Positions 12,841 through 24,525 of a stretch of DNA of 64,000 bases are shown piece after piece. Position 1 is the first letter of the stretch, and each line of letters begins with the position of its first letter. The stretch comes from Sialis fuliginosa (taxonomy: Eukaryota; Arthropoda; Insecta; Megaloptera; Sialidae), in NCBI GenBank assembly GCA_961205875.1, contig OY540814.1, positions 10,274,993 to 10,338,992 of the forward strand. Direction: 5' to 3'. Both the position numbers and the translations under genes were made by a program. The notes beneath the pieces are model-generated. The model did no database searches. It was not told the DNA's origin and saw only the letters and a list, made by a program, of their open reading frames with translations.

Positions 12841-13422
12841 CAGTCCCTGGCCAAATTATTAGACGCACTATAAGATTTTATGTAAAATGTTAATTATCAG
12901 GTGATACTATACAGCTTTATTGTTTTTACTAGATACATACATGTGTATTTTTTTATTATCCACAAATTAAACATCATTATTATAGAAAAAATATGTATTT
13001 ATTAACTCTTGAAAAAAAATTGCAAATAATGTAATTAAATGTTAATATTTTGTTGTGCCACCTTTAGCCACTATGAGAGCTTCAATTTTGCGCGGTGTGC
13101 TATTAATGCAAGACTGGATGTTGATTTCACACACGAATGATCTTTTCTAAGAGTTACGTTTTGTTTGTGTTTACATCTTTAGCCACTTCTCTTTTCATCA
13201 GCTCCCACACGTTTTTAATCGGATTCATATCGGAGCTATTACCCGGCCAATCCAACAGAGGGATATTTTGCTCTTCCAAAAAAGCTTTAACAGACCGTGC
13301 TGTGTGACAGGGAGCTCCATCTTGCATAAAAATGAATGGTTCCCCATTTGGAAACCGTTCTCTGAGCTACGGAATCAACCGATTTTGTAAGACAGTGCGT
13401 CTAATAATATGGCCAGGGACTG
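12841..13422 (-). mobile_element. Internally deleted Tc1/mariner transposon with decayed transposase
   Basis: The terminal inverted repeats CAGTCCCTGGCCAAATTATT and AATATGGCCAGGGACTG are flanked by TA on both sides, the Tc1/mariner target. On the minus strand the C-terminal part of a Tc1-type DDE transposase is readable. It includes FMQDGAPCHTAR, then LLDWPGNSSDMNPIKNVW, then a stop and a later block STPRKIEALIVAKGGTTKY ending in a stop. The acidic residue expected in the PIEN motif, 35 positions after the second aspartate (DD34E spacing), is lysine here. The N-terminal DNA-binding half is absent. It cannot be autonomous. Confidence 0.85.
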
Positions 13423-13424
13423 TA

Positions 13425-14400
13425 TCTGAGTTTTTAGACAAAAATATGTCTTCCACCCGGTGTTTTGTTTAGGAGTTTTCCGGAAAATAAACAATTTTTC
13501 TTGTTTGCGGTTCAGTTTCTCGCAAATATCCAGGCTTCTACTTGATTAATATCTACCAAAAAAAATTGGGCAACTCGTAAGAAATCTCTTTATTGATCTG
13601 TGAGAGGCTGAATAGTTTTATTTAATTTCTAACCTTAAAAAATTACAAACTGTGCTCGTAGAAGATTTTTCGGTTTTTTTTATAAATACTTTGCGGCAAG
13701 CAATAATATTTTGATAAAAATTAGGAAATTTTTCTTCCTAATTTTGTATATCTCAAATTGTACGGTTGTATTCAAATGACATATATATATAAAAGTACCC
13801 ATACATAATGAAAAAAAGCGTTATTTTATTTGGTTTTTTTTTTTTTGTATTTTTGGATTGTTGTAAATATATTTTTTCCCAATAAACATTCATTATTGTT
13901 CAAAACAAATTACAAGCTTTGTTACTCTACTTAAAAAAATGTTGCTTGAAACAAATATAACATACATACTTTTAATATAATAGAGTCGCCCAAAAAAATT
14001 TGAAATTTTAATCAGTTTTATTTCAGTTTATTTTCGTTAAAAATATATTTTTATACTTGAATCTACTACGCCACTTGTATTGAAAAGAACAACAAATTCT
14101 CTGAAACCAAACAATAATTATTATAGATCGCCATAGAAGCTTTCCATGCAAATCATTTTACCTTTAACTTAGATCTTTAGTATGTCCAAATACAACTTAG
14201 ATCTTAATTTCCCCCTTTACTCACAATCAGATTACACGAAGTAAATTCTGATATTAACAATATGAATAATATTTATAACAAACCCAATACATAAATACTT
14301 CCGTATCAATTGGTCAGGTAAATTTGAAACAAAGTTTATCGATAACAGGTGGCGACGGGAAATCCCGGTCACAGAATTCTAATACACTCTGTATCCCTAG
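13425..14400. other. Gene-free AT-rich stretch
   Basis: No gene or clear repeat is recognised. Homopolymer T runs are frequent. Confidence 0.4.
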
Positions 14401-14405
14401 GCGCG

Positions 14406-14630
14406 TTAGCATCCATGGACCATGCGAGAGAGGTGTTGAAGTAGACGCAGGTGTTCGTGTGCTAGATTAAACCAATTTTGTTGGCGTTGTCGATATTTGC
14501 TACGAGCCATTTCCAGGACGCCATTGGGTGATATACGTAATTTACTAAACGTATTAACCCAATGTTGCATGATTTCGTCGAAGATTTTCCGATCAATGAC
14601 ATCCAATAAAAATTTCGATATAACGTAATC
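14406..14630 (-). CDS. Exon-like coding fragment, unidentified protein
   Basis: The minus strand carries an open frame of about 75 codons with noticeably higher GC and mixed codon use, unlike the A/T-only frames around it. It begins after an in-frame stop near 14630 and ends at a stop at 14406-14408. The peptide includes FLLDVIDRKIFDEIMQHW, then SPNGVLEMARSKYRQR and HEHLRLLQHLSRMVHGC: amphipathic, helix-rich and free of low complexity, as in an internal exon of a helical-repeat or scaffold protein. It has no ATG start of its own and no strong donor or acceptor. It could be one exon of a gene with long introns or a stranded retrocopy fragment. I do not recognise the family. Confidence 0.4.
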   Translation of the reverse strand, partial: DYVISKFLLDVIDRKIFDEIMQHWVNTFSKLRISPNGVLEMARSKYRQRQQNWFNLAHEHLRLLQHLSRMVHGC

Positions 14631-15053
14631 TCATATAAATACTTTATATAAATAAGCTCAAATGTCGATTAAGGTCACATGGTTGATTTTAAAATACAGT
14701 GTGAATTCGTTAAGATAGCAAACCATCTGAAATAAAATACCTAAAATTAAATATAAGAGTTTACAAAATATTTAATTAAAAATGTATAAATAAAAAAAAT
14801 TAAGATAAATGCAAACTATATTTTTACAGTCTGTATTCCGTGCTATCGGCAAAAAGAAAGAAATAAGAAAATTTTGAAAAATGTGTAATTCTTACATCGT
14901 GAGAAATATTTTTTGTCGAAAAAACTTTTTCTCTAGAACCAATGGTTATAAGGAAATAAACAATTAAATTGTTTATAACAGTTTTTTTATACACTGAACG
15001 TAAATAAAACCAAAATTTTAAATTTTAATACTCTTGACAACACCTACTATTCA

Positions 15054-15749
15054 CACAAATTTGTAGGCATATACATCGACTCTAACATTAACTGGGACAC
15101 ACACGTCATAAATTTAGCTAAAAAATTGAGTCAAGTCACCATATTAACCACCGAGGCCTTAGTCATGGCTTATTATGGAATGTTTCATTCCATCTTAAAT
15201 TATGATACTATCACTTGGGGTAATAGCAAATACAATTTTTATACTTCCAAAAAAATACTTACGTATCATATCACATGCACAATTTAGAGATCACACAAAT
15301 CCACTTTTTTTTAAAACATAAGATCATGCCAGTGCCATCCCTCTACATCTATAACTGTTTACTTCATGCAAAAAAAAAACATAACTCATAATATAACACA
15401 TGCCGACCTACACAATTATAACACCAAAAATAATTTCAAAATTGTTTTACTTCTTCATAAGAAGAGTAAACCTCAGTTTAATCATGAGTACCAATCTCTG
15501 AAATTATACAATTGCATTCCTTTGCACATCAAAGCGTTACCTTATCAGAAATTCCAAAGGTCCATTAAAAATATTTTAATCGAAAAGTGCTTCTTTTCTG
15601 TAGATGAATTTTTCCAGCTCATGACTATCTGACTATGTATTTTGTATCTCTGTCTTTGAATTACTTTATAATATTTTGTAAATTTCTTATGCATGACAAT
15701 GTTACACATTATTTACTGTATCAAACTGCTTAGAAATAAATAAATAAAC
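15054..15749 (+). mobile_element. Non-LTR retrotransposon 3' fragment (reverse transcriptase C-terminus)
   Basis: A translated stretch begins with KFVGIYIDSNINWDTHV, then an AYYGMFHSILNYDTITWGNS-type block. After frame interruptions it continues as the open frame at 15366-15632, with SLKLYNCIPLHIKALP and CFFSVDEFF near its end. The order 'FLGI-LD...W-H', 'YY--FHS-L-Y-I--WG' and 'LYN-LP--IK-L' is that of the thumb and C-terminal region of LINE reverse transcriptases of the Jockey/CR1/L2 type. It ends in a short (AAAT)n tail at 15732-15747, as expected for a LINE 3' end. The copy is 5'-truncated and contains at least one stop or frameshift between 15280 and 15366. Confidence 0.7.
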
Positions 15750-16465
15750 AAAAATTTATCGCGCTAGAAATTTTCAATCCTGATAATTTGGTTCAATCTA
15801 CACCTAATTCACAATATTCATGATTTTTTTCTAATTTTTCTGAGCGATCCTTTTGGTGATACGGAGGGACAGCAATTTTTAATCGTTTTTCATGAAAAAG
15901 GTTATAAAAACTACATTAATAAATATATCATAAATATTGTTCAATTCGTGCTTCAATTTGACACCCTTGATTTTTTTTCCATTTTCCAACTTACCCCCTG
16001 AAATTAACCTCCAGAATCAAAATTCAACTTTTTATACTTCACGTCTATAATTGGGCCACCTCACTATATCTCTGTGCTAAATTTCAAATTTTTACGTCGA
16101 ATAGTTTCAAATAAAATCGCCTGTGATAAAAGAATGGACGGACACTGAAGTTTTCACGGAACACTAAAAAAACTATCAAGTAAGTTGTTTTCTACATTTT
16201 TATTCATACATGGAACGTATACATAACGGAATTAAACTTTGTGATGGTTCTTAATTCACGTACAAGTATTATCTCAATGGCGTCTGTGTATCTGTATGTC
16301 GGACAGTAAACACTCGACAACCAAAACGGTGAAACTTGCAAACATGAAATTTTAAACTTTAAGTTTTTGTATATTGTAGATGTACAGTAATGTACACACC
16401 TCCTCTTTTTGAAGATCATTATTAAACTAAAAATGGGTGAGACTGCGTCGGGATGCACAGCGTGA
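15750..16465. other. Gene-free stretch
   Basis: No gene is seen. The sequence near 16030-16150 has the look of degraded transposon interior but no ends were identified. The minus-strand frame at 16204-16482 is antisense to the retrotransposon fragment that follows. Confidence 0.35.
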
Positions 16466-16603
16466 ATACGTTCCAAATGCAAGGTCGTGTCATTTGCGGC
16501 AGTGGTGTTAGATAAAACTAAGACTTGCGCCGTCGTTGACCAAGCCGCTGACTTTCACATTTTGGCGTGCTCTGTACCTCCTGACCCTTTCAGCTACTGG
16601 TAA
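16466..16603 (+). mobile_element. Non-LTR retrotransposon C-terminal fragment
   Basis: A 45-codon open frame reads VVLDKTKTCAVVDQAADFH and then ILACSVPPDPFSYW before a stop. The motif 'D-K-K-TC-VVD-A-----ILA' is the one found near the C-terminus of many non-LTR retrotransposon pol proteins. The segment is GC-richer than its surroundings. Only this small piece is recognisable; the upstream sequence is in other frames. Confidence 0.45.
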
Positions 16604-18255
16604 TGGTTTATTTTTATATTTTTCGATAGTTGCTAAAACGCTCTTATCAATGCTGTGCGTCTTTTATATTTCATACTGACTTTTACGTGCTTTTTAGTCG
16701 ACATTAGGATTTATTTTTTATTTTTATAATTATATGATGTTTTTCACTCACTAAAACTGGTTAAATGTTGTTTTGATTTGTACTTTTATCTTGTAGATTT
16801 AATCGAGATCTATAACTTGAGACAAAAACCAGTGTAATAGTTGCTATGACTGTCGAGCTATACTGTTTGTAAATTTACACTAGCGCGCAAAATGAACGCT
16901 GCGCGTTTAGTTCTCCATCACTCGTACCGCATTTCGTCGGACTTTTAGTTTCTGGGTTATTCGATAGTTTTAGAAAACCCTGAAAACGTCATATCAAGTT
17001 TCCGATATACCCCCCCCCCCCCAGTATCTGGCTGGCGTGAAACATTAGACATTTTTCACGTCAAAAAACGGATGATTACTCATTTCATTTTTACTAGTGT
17101 ATTTAGGCAAAAAAAAGTGGTAAGAAGTACTAAAACTTCAGAAATAAATTTCCTGCTTGGTAATATAATCATAAATAACATTTAAATAGTCATTTCTGTA
17201 CTTGTAGGTTGGTACCTATATACCATAAGCCTGAACAATTTTGTGTCAAAAACTTTTTATGGCCCTAAATTTTTTAAACATGTGTTATTGAGCTTTCAAA
17301 AGTTGAAACAAATGATGATTAGGCAGGTAAATTAATTCATATTAAAATCTATTATATCGTTATTAAAGTTCCATAAAAATAAAAATAATAACTATGCACA
17401 TAGGTATTAGTTATAATATGGTAAACGTTGTTTGTACAAATAAGAGTTTTATTCCTTAAGAATTATTTACCTACTTTTGCAGCATCTAGACACAACACAC
17501 AACACAATTTATTGTTCACTAAAGTACTCAGCAAATAAGATTTAGAGATAAGAAATTTATAAATAAAAAACATAGAAACAGCAGAAAGGAGAATCGAAAG
17601 TAGTTTTTTCTATGTAAATAAACCTGTACATAGATTTTTGAAGAGTAAATAGCGCCATTCACTATTCTCGAAAGCACTCAGTTTAATTTGTTCTGTCTGC
17701 ACGATATAATTTAGAAATTGTCCGAACCAATATAATATTATCAAGATATTATAGAAGTATTAACCCAGAATCATGTTTGTTCTACTAGAAGATATTATTA
17801 TAGCAGTCGTTGCGAGTTTTTCTGATATATTATATTTTTAAAAACAATTTTTATTTTATTACTGCTGTAGTTATATGCACTGAATATATGCAAACAGTAA
17901 GTTATAATTACCTGACTGTCGAAAAATATACCCAAGATTTATTGATTTTAAAATAATTAGATTACTCGTTGCGAGCTATTATATGCCACACCACGCGTCT
18001 TCTACCGGGTTAAGTAAAAGCATATGCATGTTGAAGTTGTTGAATTGGTAAGCGTGTCTACAAGTAGTTGTTTATCCATTTAGAAATTTCAATTCATAAA
18101 CTTTTGTTTGTGGTTGTGAAAGCATATCTGTATCGTGCTTTAGGGACTAAATAGTTTGTTAAGTGTGAACGGACAACGTTATTAAAACGAATTATATATA
18201 TTTTTATTAGTTGACATGAAGTTGTCTTGTGGTAAATACAAATGGAAGCATATAC
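16604..18255. other. Gene-free stretch with a poly-C tract
   Basis: No supported gene. A run of about 14 C residues lies at 17010-17023. A GC-richer patch with several CpGs at 16880-16950 contains only an 18-codon frame. Confidence 0.4.
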
Positions 18256-18640
18256 AGTGGCGAGCAAAAGTTTTGCATAAAGTGAATAATATAGTATAAC
18301 TTTTTATAAATTACACAAATTTCAAAAATATTCTGTGGAAATTATGATTGTTTATAAGGTCAATCAACAAGTTACATGGAAAAAAAATTAACTAATAGAA
18401 TTCCGAGGTATTTTTCAAAAAAGATGCGAGCAAAGTTTTACATACATTTTTTATTAATCAAATTCAGTAAAAAAAAACTATAAAGAAATACTTCATATTT
18501 GAAAATCAACACCTTATTTGAAGTATCCTTTATATTTCGTTAGATAACTTTTGATTTAATCACTGCTTCAAATCTTCGATGTATAGAGTGCATTAAATTT
18601 GATAACATAGAAACGGGTAAATTATACCCTTATTTAGAGT
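18256..18640 (-). mobile_element. Tc1-like transposon end fragment
   Basis: After a TA, CAGTGGCGAGCAAAAGTTTT starts a typical Tc1-family terminal repeat. A second, internal copy (GCGAGCAAAGTTTTACATAC, near 18427) gives the two-direct-repeat arrangement seen in some Tc1 ends. At 18510-18600 the minus strand decodes to a degraded transposase C-terminus (MHSIHRRFEAVIKSK-like). The other end was not found, so the copy is truncated. Confidence 0.6.
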
Positions 18641-20134
18641 CGATATATACTATAATTTTTTATCATAAAATTCAATCTATAATAGTTTGGGCGTAAAACA
18701 AAATAGACGGTTGATTTGGAACAACCGGTAAAAAGAAATGTTTTGTATCTCATTAACTTCCATACAATGGAAGTTTCGTTGCATACAAAGATTACAAGGA
18801 CACTACAAGCTACAGAATATTCACATATAACCTAGAAATCTAGCAATCTATATTCATATCATCTATTTCTGCACCAATAATTTTGAATAAAATGGTTATT
18901 AACTTGATCTCGAATGGAGAAGAATAGATAAAATAATATTTATAGTTCAAACTTAACTCAATACAAGACGTGTAAAATAAAACCAATTATGTATTCTATC
19001 TTATCTCATCGTTATACCACATCAGCAATAATCTTTTCATTCCTAAAATCAAATAGAATTCCCCAAGTAGGCGATTCTCCACCACAGCCAACTGTATAAC
19101 GTGTGTATACACTGGAATAATGCATGCATATCAAGTTATCTCGGCCACGAAGTGTTTAAACATACATGAATATTATGCATTATGCATAGAGAAATATGGA
19201 GCGTATCTGCTTTCTTTTAAAAGCTTCGCCGCAGAAGCACGTATATATTACGGTTGTGCTGAAATTGAAAAATACCACCAAATTAATTTTCATTTGTACC
19301 TTTATGAAGATTGTGTTATAACAGATTGATAGATGATTGTGATGATTTTTTTTAACGTAAAGTGGTGATTGCTTCGTGCTTTTTATGAGGAATGAAAAAT
19401 TAGTGTCAATAAAAAACTATCTCGGTATTAAATCTTATTACAATATTTTTTATATACCTATTGTATTTATGACAAACAATTTGGAAGTAGTATTAAAAAA
19501 AACCTTTTGAAGAAATTTCAAGCTTAAAAATTAATAACTACACACCAATTTAATGAAATATATTAATATAATTTTTTTTTAAATTACGTTAACAAAAAAT
19601 AAAAAATAAAATATAAATATGAATTATACAATCAAATAATTCTTAAAAATAAATAAATTTTTGACAGGTGTTAACAAAAAGTATTTAATATTTAATAGGT
19701 GTGCATTAGTGTGCAACTCTACTGTACTTATTATTAGCGTTGAAAGTGTTTATTACCAAATATTAGCAACGCATACAGTTCTACCCGTTACCTATATTTG
19801 TTCTCTTAATCTTATGTTTAATTTACGGAAGGTCATAAAATTTAATACGATTTCCCTAGTAATTAACATTTATATTTCTCCAGAGTCAGATTTAGTATAT
19901 TTGTGTATTCAGGATTGTTGTTTCCCAATAATAATTAGTTGTCAGTAAAATACGAATTATTTATTTTCAGAAAACCAAAATAAAAATGTGTATACACGTT
20001 TTTTTTAATATCCAAGTTCATTAAGGAAGTTCTCGTGCAAACATCATTTCGATAGAATTTAAAAAAAAAACACAGAGGATAAAAAGAACAATGATATCTA
20101 TCCGCATGTGAAATTTAAAAAAAATCGGCCGTTT
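18641..20134. other. Gene-free AT-rich stretch
   Basis: No gene is supported. Open frames at 19120-19329 and 19661-19948 have no signal, domain or splice context that I can recognise. Confidence 0.4.
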
Positions 20135-20257
20135 TACAGCCCTTGCAGACTTTTAGTAGACTATCGCCATAGTGTGTATGGGTTTTGCGATTTACATATA
20201 AAACAATGAAAAATGAATGTACGCGATAGTCGCTAATGTGTAAAGGGCCTTAAACTC
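20135..20257. repeat. Small inverted-repeat element
   Basis: CAGCCCTTGCAGACTTTTAG...ACTATCGCC at the left is mirrored imperfectly by GCGATAGTCGCTAATGTG...AAAGGGCC at the right. This fits a short MITE of about 120 bp. No target duplication was recognised. Confidence 0.4.
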
Positions 20258-20306
20258 GAGACAATTGCCATCAAAATTTGCAACTTTTGTACGTATTCGC
20301 TATACC

Positions 20307-20600
20307 AAGTACGTATTATCTCCGTTCTCTTAATTTTTATGACTAAACGCTTCGACAGATTTTTATAAAAAACTAACAGTCAGCAAAGGGTTATTATTAT
20401 GGATATGTGATAAAAAAAATTCAAAATGATTGACCGTTTCGTATTCGAAATACAATTGTAATTCAAAAACAAAACGGCCAATAATTTTCAATTTTTTATC
20501 ACATATCATAATAATAACCCTTTGCTGTTTGGTAGTTTTTTATCAAAATCTGTCGAAGCGTTTAGTCATAAAATTAAAACGCCCCTAATACGTACTAATA
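20307..20600. mobile_element. Hairpin MITE, about 0.29 kb
   Basis: Two arms of about 110 bp face each other around a centre of about 55 bp. Matching blocks include ATGACTAAACGCTTCGACAG (near 20340) against CTGTCGAAGCGTTTAGTCAT (near 20550), and AGCAAAGGGTTATTATTATG against its inverse near 20510. The outer tips are ACGTATTA and TAATACGT. There is no coding capacity. Confidence 0.78.
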
Positions 20601-20914
20601 CAACCATGGAAAGTATTAAACTTTAACAAAGAATCAACATATCGACGTATTGAATAGAATCAATCTTGCAAACATTATGTGCAACTAAATGTGTATACGG
20701 AAGAGAGCGATTTTTTTTATAATTGTTATAACATCCATTTGAAGGTGTGCGCGGCTGGGCGCTCTATTTGTAGATGTGTTTGTAATTGGAGAAAATAAAT
20801 TCATAGTATGAGTGTGTTTGTAAAATCTATATCTGTATCTGTGTAGCAACGCAATTATTTTCGATGTTTTATTATGAATGTAACATTTTGATAGTACTGT
20901 AGCACGAAAACTAC

Positions 20915-21175
20915 CTTAAGTCATAGGAAATTTAATATTGGGTGAATTAGAAAAGTTTTAGTAGCTTTTGAACAGATATAATGACGTGTGATTGGCGCAT
21001 TTTGAAATGCTGCTTCGAAACAAACTGGAAAATAAAACACTACTGACTAATTTAAAATTTATCAATTTGTTTCGAGGCAGCATTTCAAAATACACCAAAG
21101 ACACGTTCTTATATCTATAAAAAGACTACTACAATACTTCTAATTCACCAACAGTTAAATTTCCTATGGCTTATG
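20915..21175. mobile_element. Hairpin MITE abutting a second one
   Basis: The arm CATAGGAAATTTAATATTGG at the left is mirrored by AGTTAAATTTCCTATGGC at the right. Inside, GCATTTTGAAATGCTGCTTC faces GAGGCAGCATTTCAAAAT. It ends where the palindrome at 21175-21449 begins. Confidence 0.72.
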
Positions 21176-21449
21176 TCCAGTATTACATCCTAGCTAACAA
21201 AATTTTCTAATTCGCAAGTACTTTCAAAGGGGGTAAATGACAATTCTCTTGGTGTTTTTGCAGATAATTGCATGCATAGTAAGTAAAACCCAAGGTATGT
21301 AAAGTATATTTACTAAATTGTATTTACTAACCTTGAGTAAGACCTATGTCAAAAACTCCAAGAGAACTGTCATATAAGTTTGATACCCCATTTGAAAGTG
21401 CTTGCAAGCTAGCAAATTTTTGCTAGCTAAATAGTTTGTAATACCGGAC
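21175..21449. mobile_element. Hairpin MITE, second of a back-to-back pair
   Basis: The arms GTCCAGTATTACA and TGTAATACCGGAC close the palindrome. Inside, CTAGCTAACAAAATTTTCTA faces TTTTTGCTAGCTA, and GACAATTCTCTTGGTGTTTT faces AACTCCAAGAGAACTGTC. There is no coding capacity. Confidence 0.72.
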
Positions 21450-22489
21450 ATTAATCAACTTGAAATACACTGTAGATGTATATTTTTCGTTAATCTTCTA
21501 AGTTTTTTGAAATGTTATATTCATTAACTAACATGAGAATAATTCAAACAAAAGTATATGTATACATATATATATATATTACCTACTTACATTAATTATA
21601 TAAAAAAAATGCCCCTATAAAACTATTCTATGTTTTTGTTTGTAATCATACTTATAGCATTATTATTTATGGGTATTAATATGACACGAATTAAATATTT
21701 TTATAATAGCAAAAATATTATCGCCCCCGAACTTTTAGACGTAATTTTTTTTATTGAATAGTTCATTCAGTACCTCTGCAAAATATTGCTTTCTCACCAA
21801 GATTATTTTTCTCATAAATATTTGATACACATCGAGGGTGAGTAAATAACAATACACTAAACATAAATAATTTAATAGATTACAGTAAATGTAGCAGACG
21901 TTAAATAAATTTGAGTTAAAATTTCTTCTTTAACGCGCAATATTTCAAGTTACAGAAAAGGTAATAAATTATTCAGGCACCTCTAACATGATAAATGGGA
22001 AATGTGAGATGCAAGAAATTTGCCACCGCGTATAAAAATCATTCAGTGAAATGAAAAATGCAAATCATCAGGGCCAAGAGACGGTACCTGCAGACTCTGC
22101 TTTCAATTTATCAAATCTCGAATGCATATTACCAATAATATCTGATCGCTTCCGATATTACTGAGGCCAATTCTCCACCGGCGTAATCGCCATTTACCAG
22201 TTATTTCAAAACGCTATACAAAAAGATATTATTTACAGTAAAATTTTATATCGGCGGTATTTATATAGGTTGGTATATATTATGCATATACTTTTATATG
22301 CTTTATTTTTTTATTCATAAACGTGCGTCAAACATGCAACGAATCAATAATTGAAAATTTTGATTGCGCCGTTCACATAATTCCATTATAATATATTTTA
22401 TATAAAAAATCCAAATGAATATATGTATTTTAGATTCTCGATTAAAATGCTTACATGTATAAATATAACACATACAAGAAAGAATAGAG
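21450..22489. other. Gene-free AT-rich stretch
   Basis: No gene or element with recognisable ends is seen. A TATATA microsatellite lies near 21560. Confidence 0.4.
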
Positions 22490-22870
22490 CTGCACGTCAA
22501 GACGAGATTAGTTTAAATTCGGAGGAGACGATACCTAGACGATACCGCTTGAATTTTAATGCGATTGTCTTAAATTTTGACGAAACGAGGCCAAGAGATA
22601 TCACCTTTTTTTAAGTATCTAAAGAAAAATACAGTTATATATAAGATTCATTATAATATTTCAAAATATCGTTCTTTATATCACGAATAATAATACGTAA
22701 AATAAATAAATCATATTATTATTTTTAGTATAAATGCACACGAGTTTTTTCGAAATCAATTTCGAGACGAGAATATTAATTGTAAAATTTTAGGCCATAA
22801 CGGGACTTCAGTGCAAAAACCCAAGTAGACGAGACTTAACTAAATATTGTCTCGTATGTAGCTCTTAAAG
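22490..22870. repeat. Dispersed degraded repeat with GAGAC motifs
   Basis: The block GACGAGACTTAACTAA followed by GTCTCGTATGTAGCTCTTAA (22829-22869) recurs at 36905-36960 as ACGAGACTTAACTAA...GTCTCGTATAAAGCTCT. Upstream, GACGAAACGAGGCC...AGATATCACC resembles 10405-10425. It appears to be an old interspersed repeat. No boundaries could be fixed. Confidence 0.4.
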
Positions 22871-22923
22871 AAAATATGTTTATAATGGAAAATAGTGTGC
22901 ATGAAAATAATACTAAATAAGTA

Positions 22924-23813
22924 GGGGAGATACCAATGAAACGGACAATGTTTCTTCCATCAAAACTATCCGAACGAATGATTTTTTTTGTTTTTAGTAT
23001 CACTAAGCTCCATAGACTACACTACACCATGAAGATGGTATTTGCCTAGTACCATGAGTTATGTTTATATTGACAATATAAGTTTTCGTCGTAAAAAAAA
23101 ACTAAAAAAATATTTTTTTTTTTAAAGATTCGACAGGTGATACACTTATTGTAATTTTGATGTTATCTGTAATATTGCATATATTTGAGTCAAACATGAA
23201 TGGTAAATTACTTTTAAAATCTCATTTATGTGTAGATGAAGTTGCAAATAATTTTCCATTTGAAACGGTTGTTTATTTAATTGAATAGTAATATTCATTG
23301 TAAAAATTAAATAGTTATATTGATTGGCTAAAATGTCTTAAATGCAAAAATAGGCTCATGTTAAAGGAGTGCGGAACTTCTCTTGCAATAAATTTAATTA
23401 AATAAACAATTAAACTGATGAAACAAAATTTTAGAATTAAGAACTAAAGTAAATACTTAGTTAATAATTCAAATACTAGATTAAAAATTATTATATAGAT
23501 CTCAAAATAGATATCTAATTAAAATTTTGATTTATTTGAATTAAATTATATTTACTAGTAACCACTTATGTACTTCAGTTCCTTTCATCACACTCACTGT
23601 CCTTTTCAATGCGAATAGTGTCATGAAACAGAAAAAATTAACTTTTAAAACATGTTATTTAACAATTTTTGTGGAAAAAAGAGATTAAGTTTAAAAAACT
23701 CAATTAATTAGATATAAAAATATATATAACGTAGTTGATTTCTTTTATAATGTTTGTAATTTCAATAAAAAACTTCTTCAATCTCAAATGTCCGTTTCAT
23801 TGCGTATTTCCCC
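22924..23813. mobile_element. Terminal-inverted-repeat element, about 0.9 kb
   Basis: GGGGAGATACCAATGAAACG at the left is mirrored by CGTTTCATTGCGTATTTCCCC at the right, and both tips are bordered by TA. The AT-rich inside has no open frame of note. This fits a non-autonomous element with a TA target, of the Tc1/mariner or pogo kind, though the superfamily is not certain. Confidence 0.68.
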
Positions 23814-23815
23814 TA

Positions 23816-24460
23816 CTACTTTATTATGTACTCAAATATACATACATTAAAAGAAAAATACAAAATATTGCCTTTATACAAAATAATAAACCAATATTCG
23901 TGATAGTCGATTAAAGATTTAATTACTACAGCATTTTAAACAGAAGTATGTTTACAAAACAATTAATTAAAAATCATGTAATATAACGTAAATAATTTTT
24001 CAGAGCTAGGTACTTAACACATTTTATCTTAAAAAAGATTGTATTCAATATTGCGCTGAAAACCCGAATGCGTGTATAGCAATGGAAAAATATAAGTACA
24101 TTTCCAGCATGATTTGTGGCTTCATTTTGGACAATAGATGGCTCTGAGTTCGGACGTGACTCTCAAGCCCATTGCCATTTTCTTGTCTGTCTGTCGGGCC
24201 CTCTGAGTTTCCATAATATATGTGGTCAGCTTTCTTACAGGTTTTAGTATGAAAGTGTGAAATATTTATATCGTAAATTTGCTTAGGAACTCTATACGGT
24301 TTTGTTTGCATGAATATGTTATGTATTGACATATTAAGGTTTAACATCAACACATTTTATTCATCGCATGTTTTATTCTTTATACTTTTGTGTTCAGTTT
24401 TAAAAGTTAATGTTACATGCTTTTCATTTTATTTTTTTATTTATAAATGTAAATTATACT
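23816..24460. other. Gene-free stretch
   Basis: No supported gene. A 102-codon minus-strand frame at 24045-24353 and a 60-codon plus-strand frame overlapping it have no recognisable features. Confidence 0.4.
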
Positions 24461-24463
24461 ATT

Positions 24464-24503
24464 GTATACAAATTATGATTTTTAAGACTTAAGTTATGAA
24501 ACT
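24464..24503 (+). pseudogene. Relic of an LRR gene leader (related to the gene at 4162-4926)
   Basis: About 40 bp match the leader and first codons of the minus-strand LRR gene. Both read TATACAAATTATGATTTTTA, then (G/A)GACTTA, four variable bases and ATGAA(G/A)CT. The splice-acceptor-like AG of the intact gene is AA here. After about four codons the match ends, and the inverted-repeat element at 24526-25668 follows within 25 bp. The intact LRR gene at 26279 lies downstream on the same strand, mirroring the order in the other cluster. Chance or a shared unrelated repeat cannot be fully excluded for so short a match. Confidence 0.5.
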
Positions 24504-24525
24504 AATAATAATATGTTGATGTTTT

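Noticed and set aside
16880-16950. 18-codon GC-rich frame starting at 16892
   Set aside because: Too short, no signal or splice context; the patch is more likely repeat-derived.
17005-17025. Poly-C tract as a functional site
   Set aside because: A simple homopolymer with no supporting context.
24045-24353. 102-codon minus-strand frame
   Set aside because: The longest frame outside the LRR genes but compositionally ordinary, no recognisable domain and overlapped by an unrelated frame.
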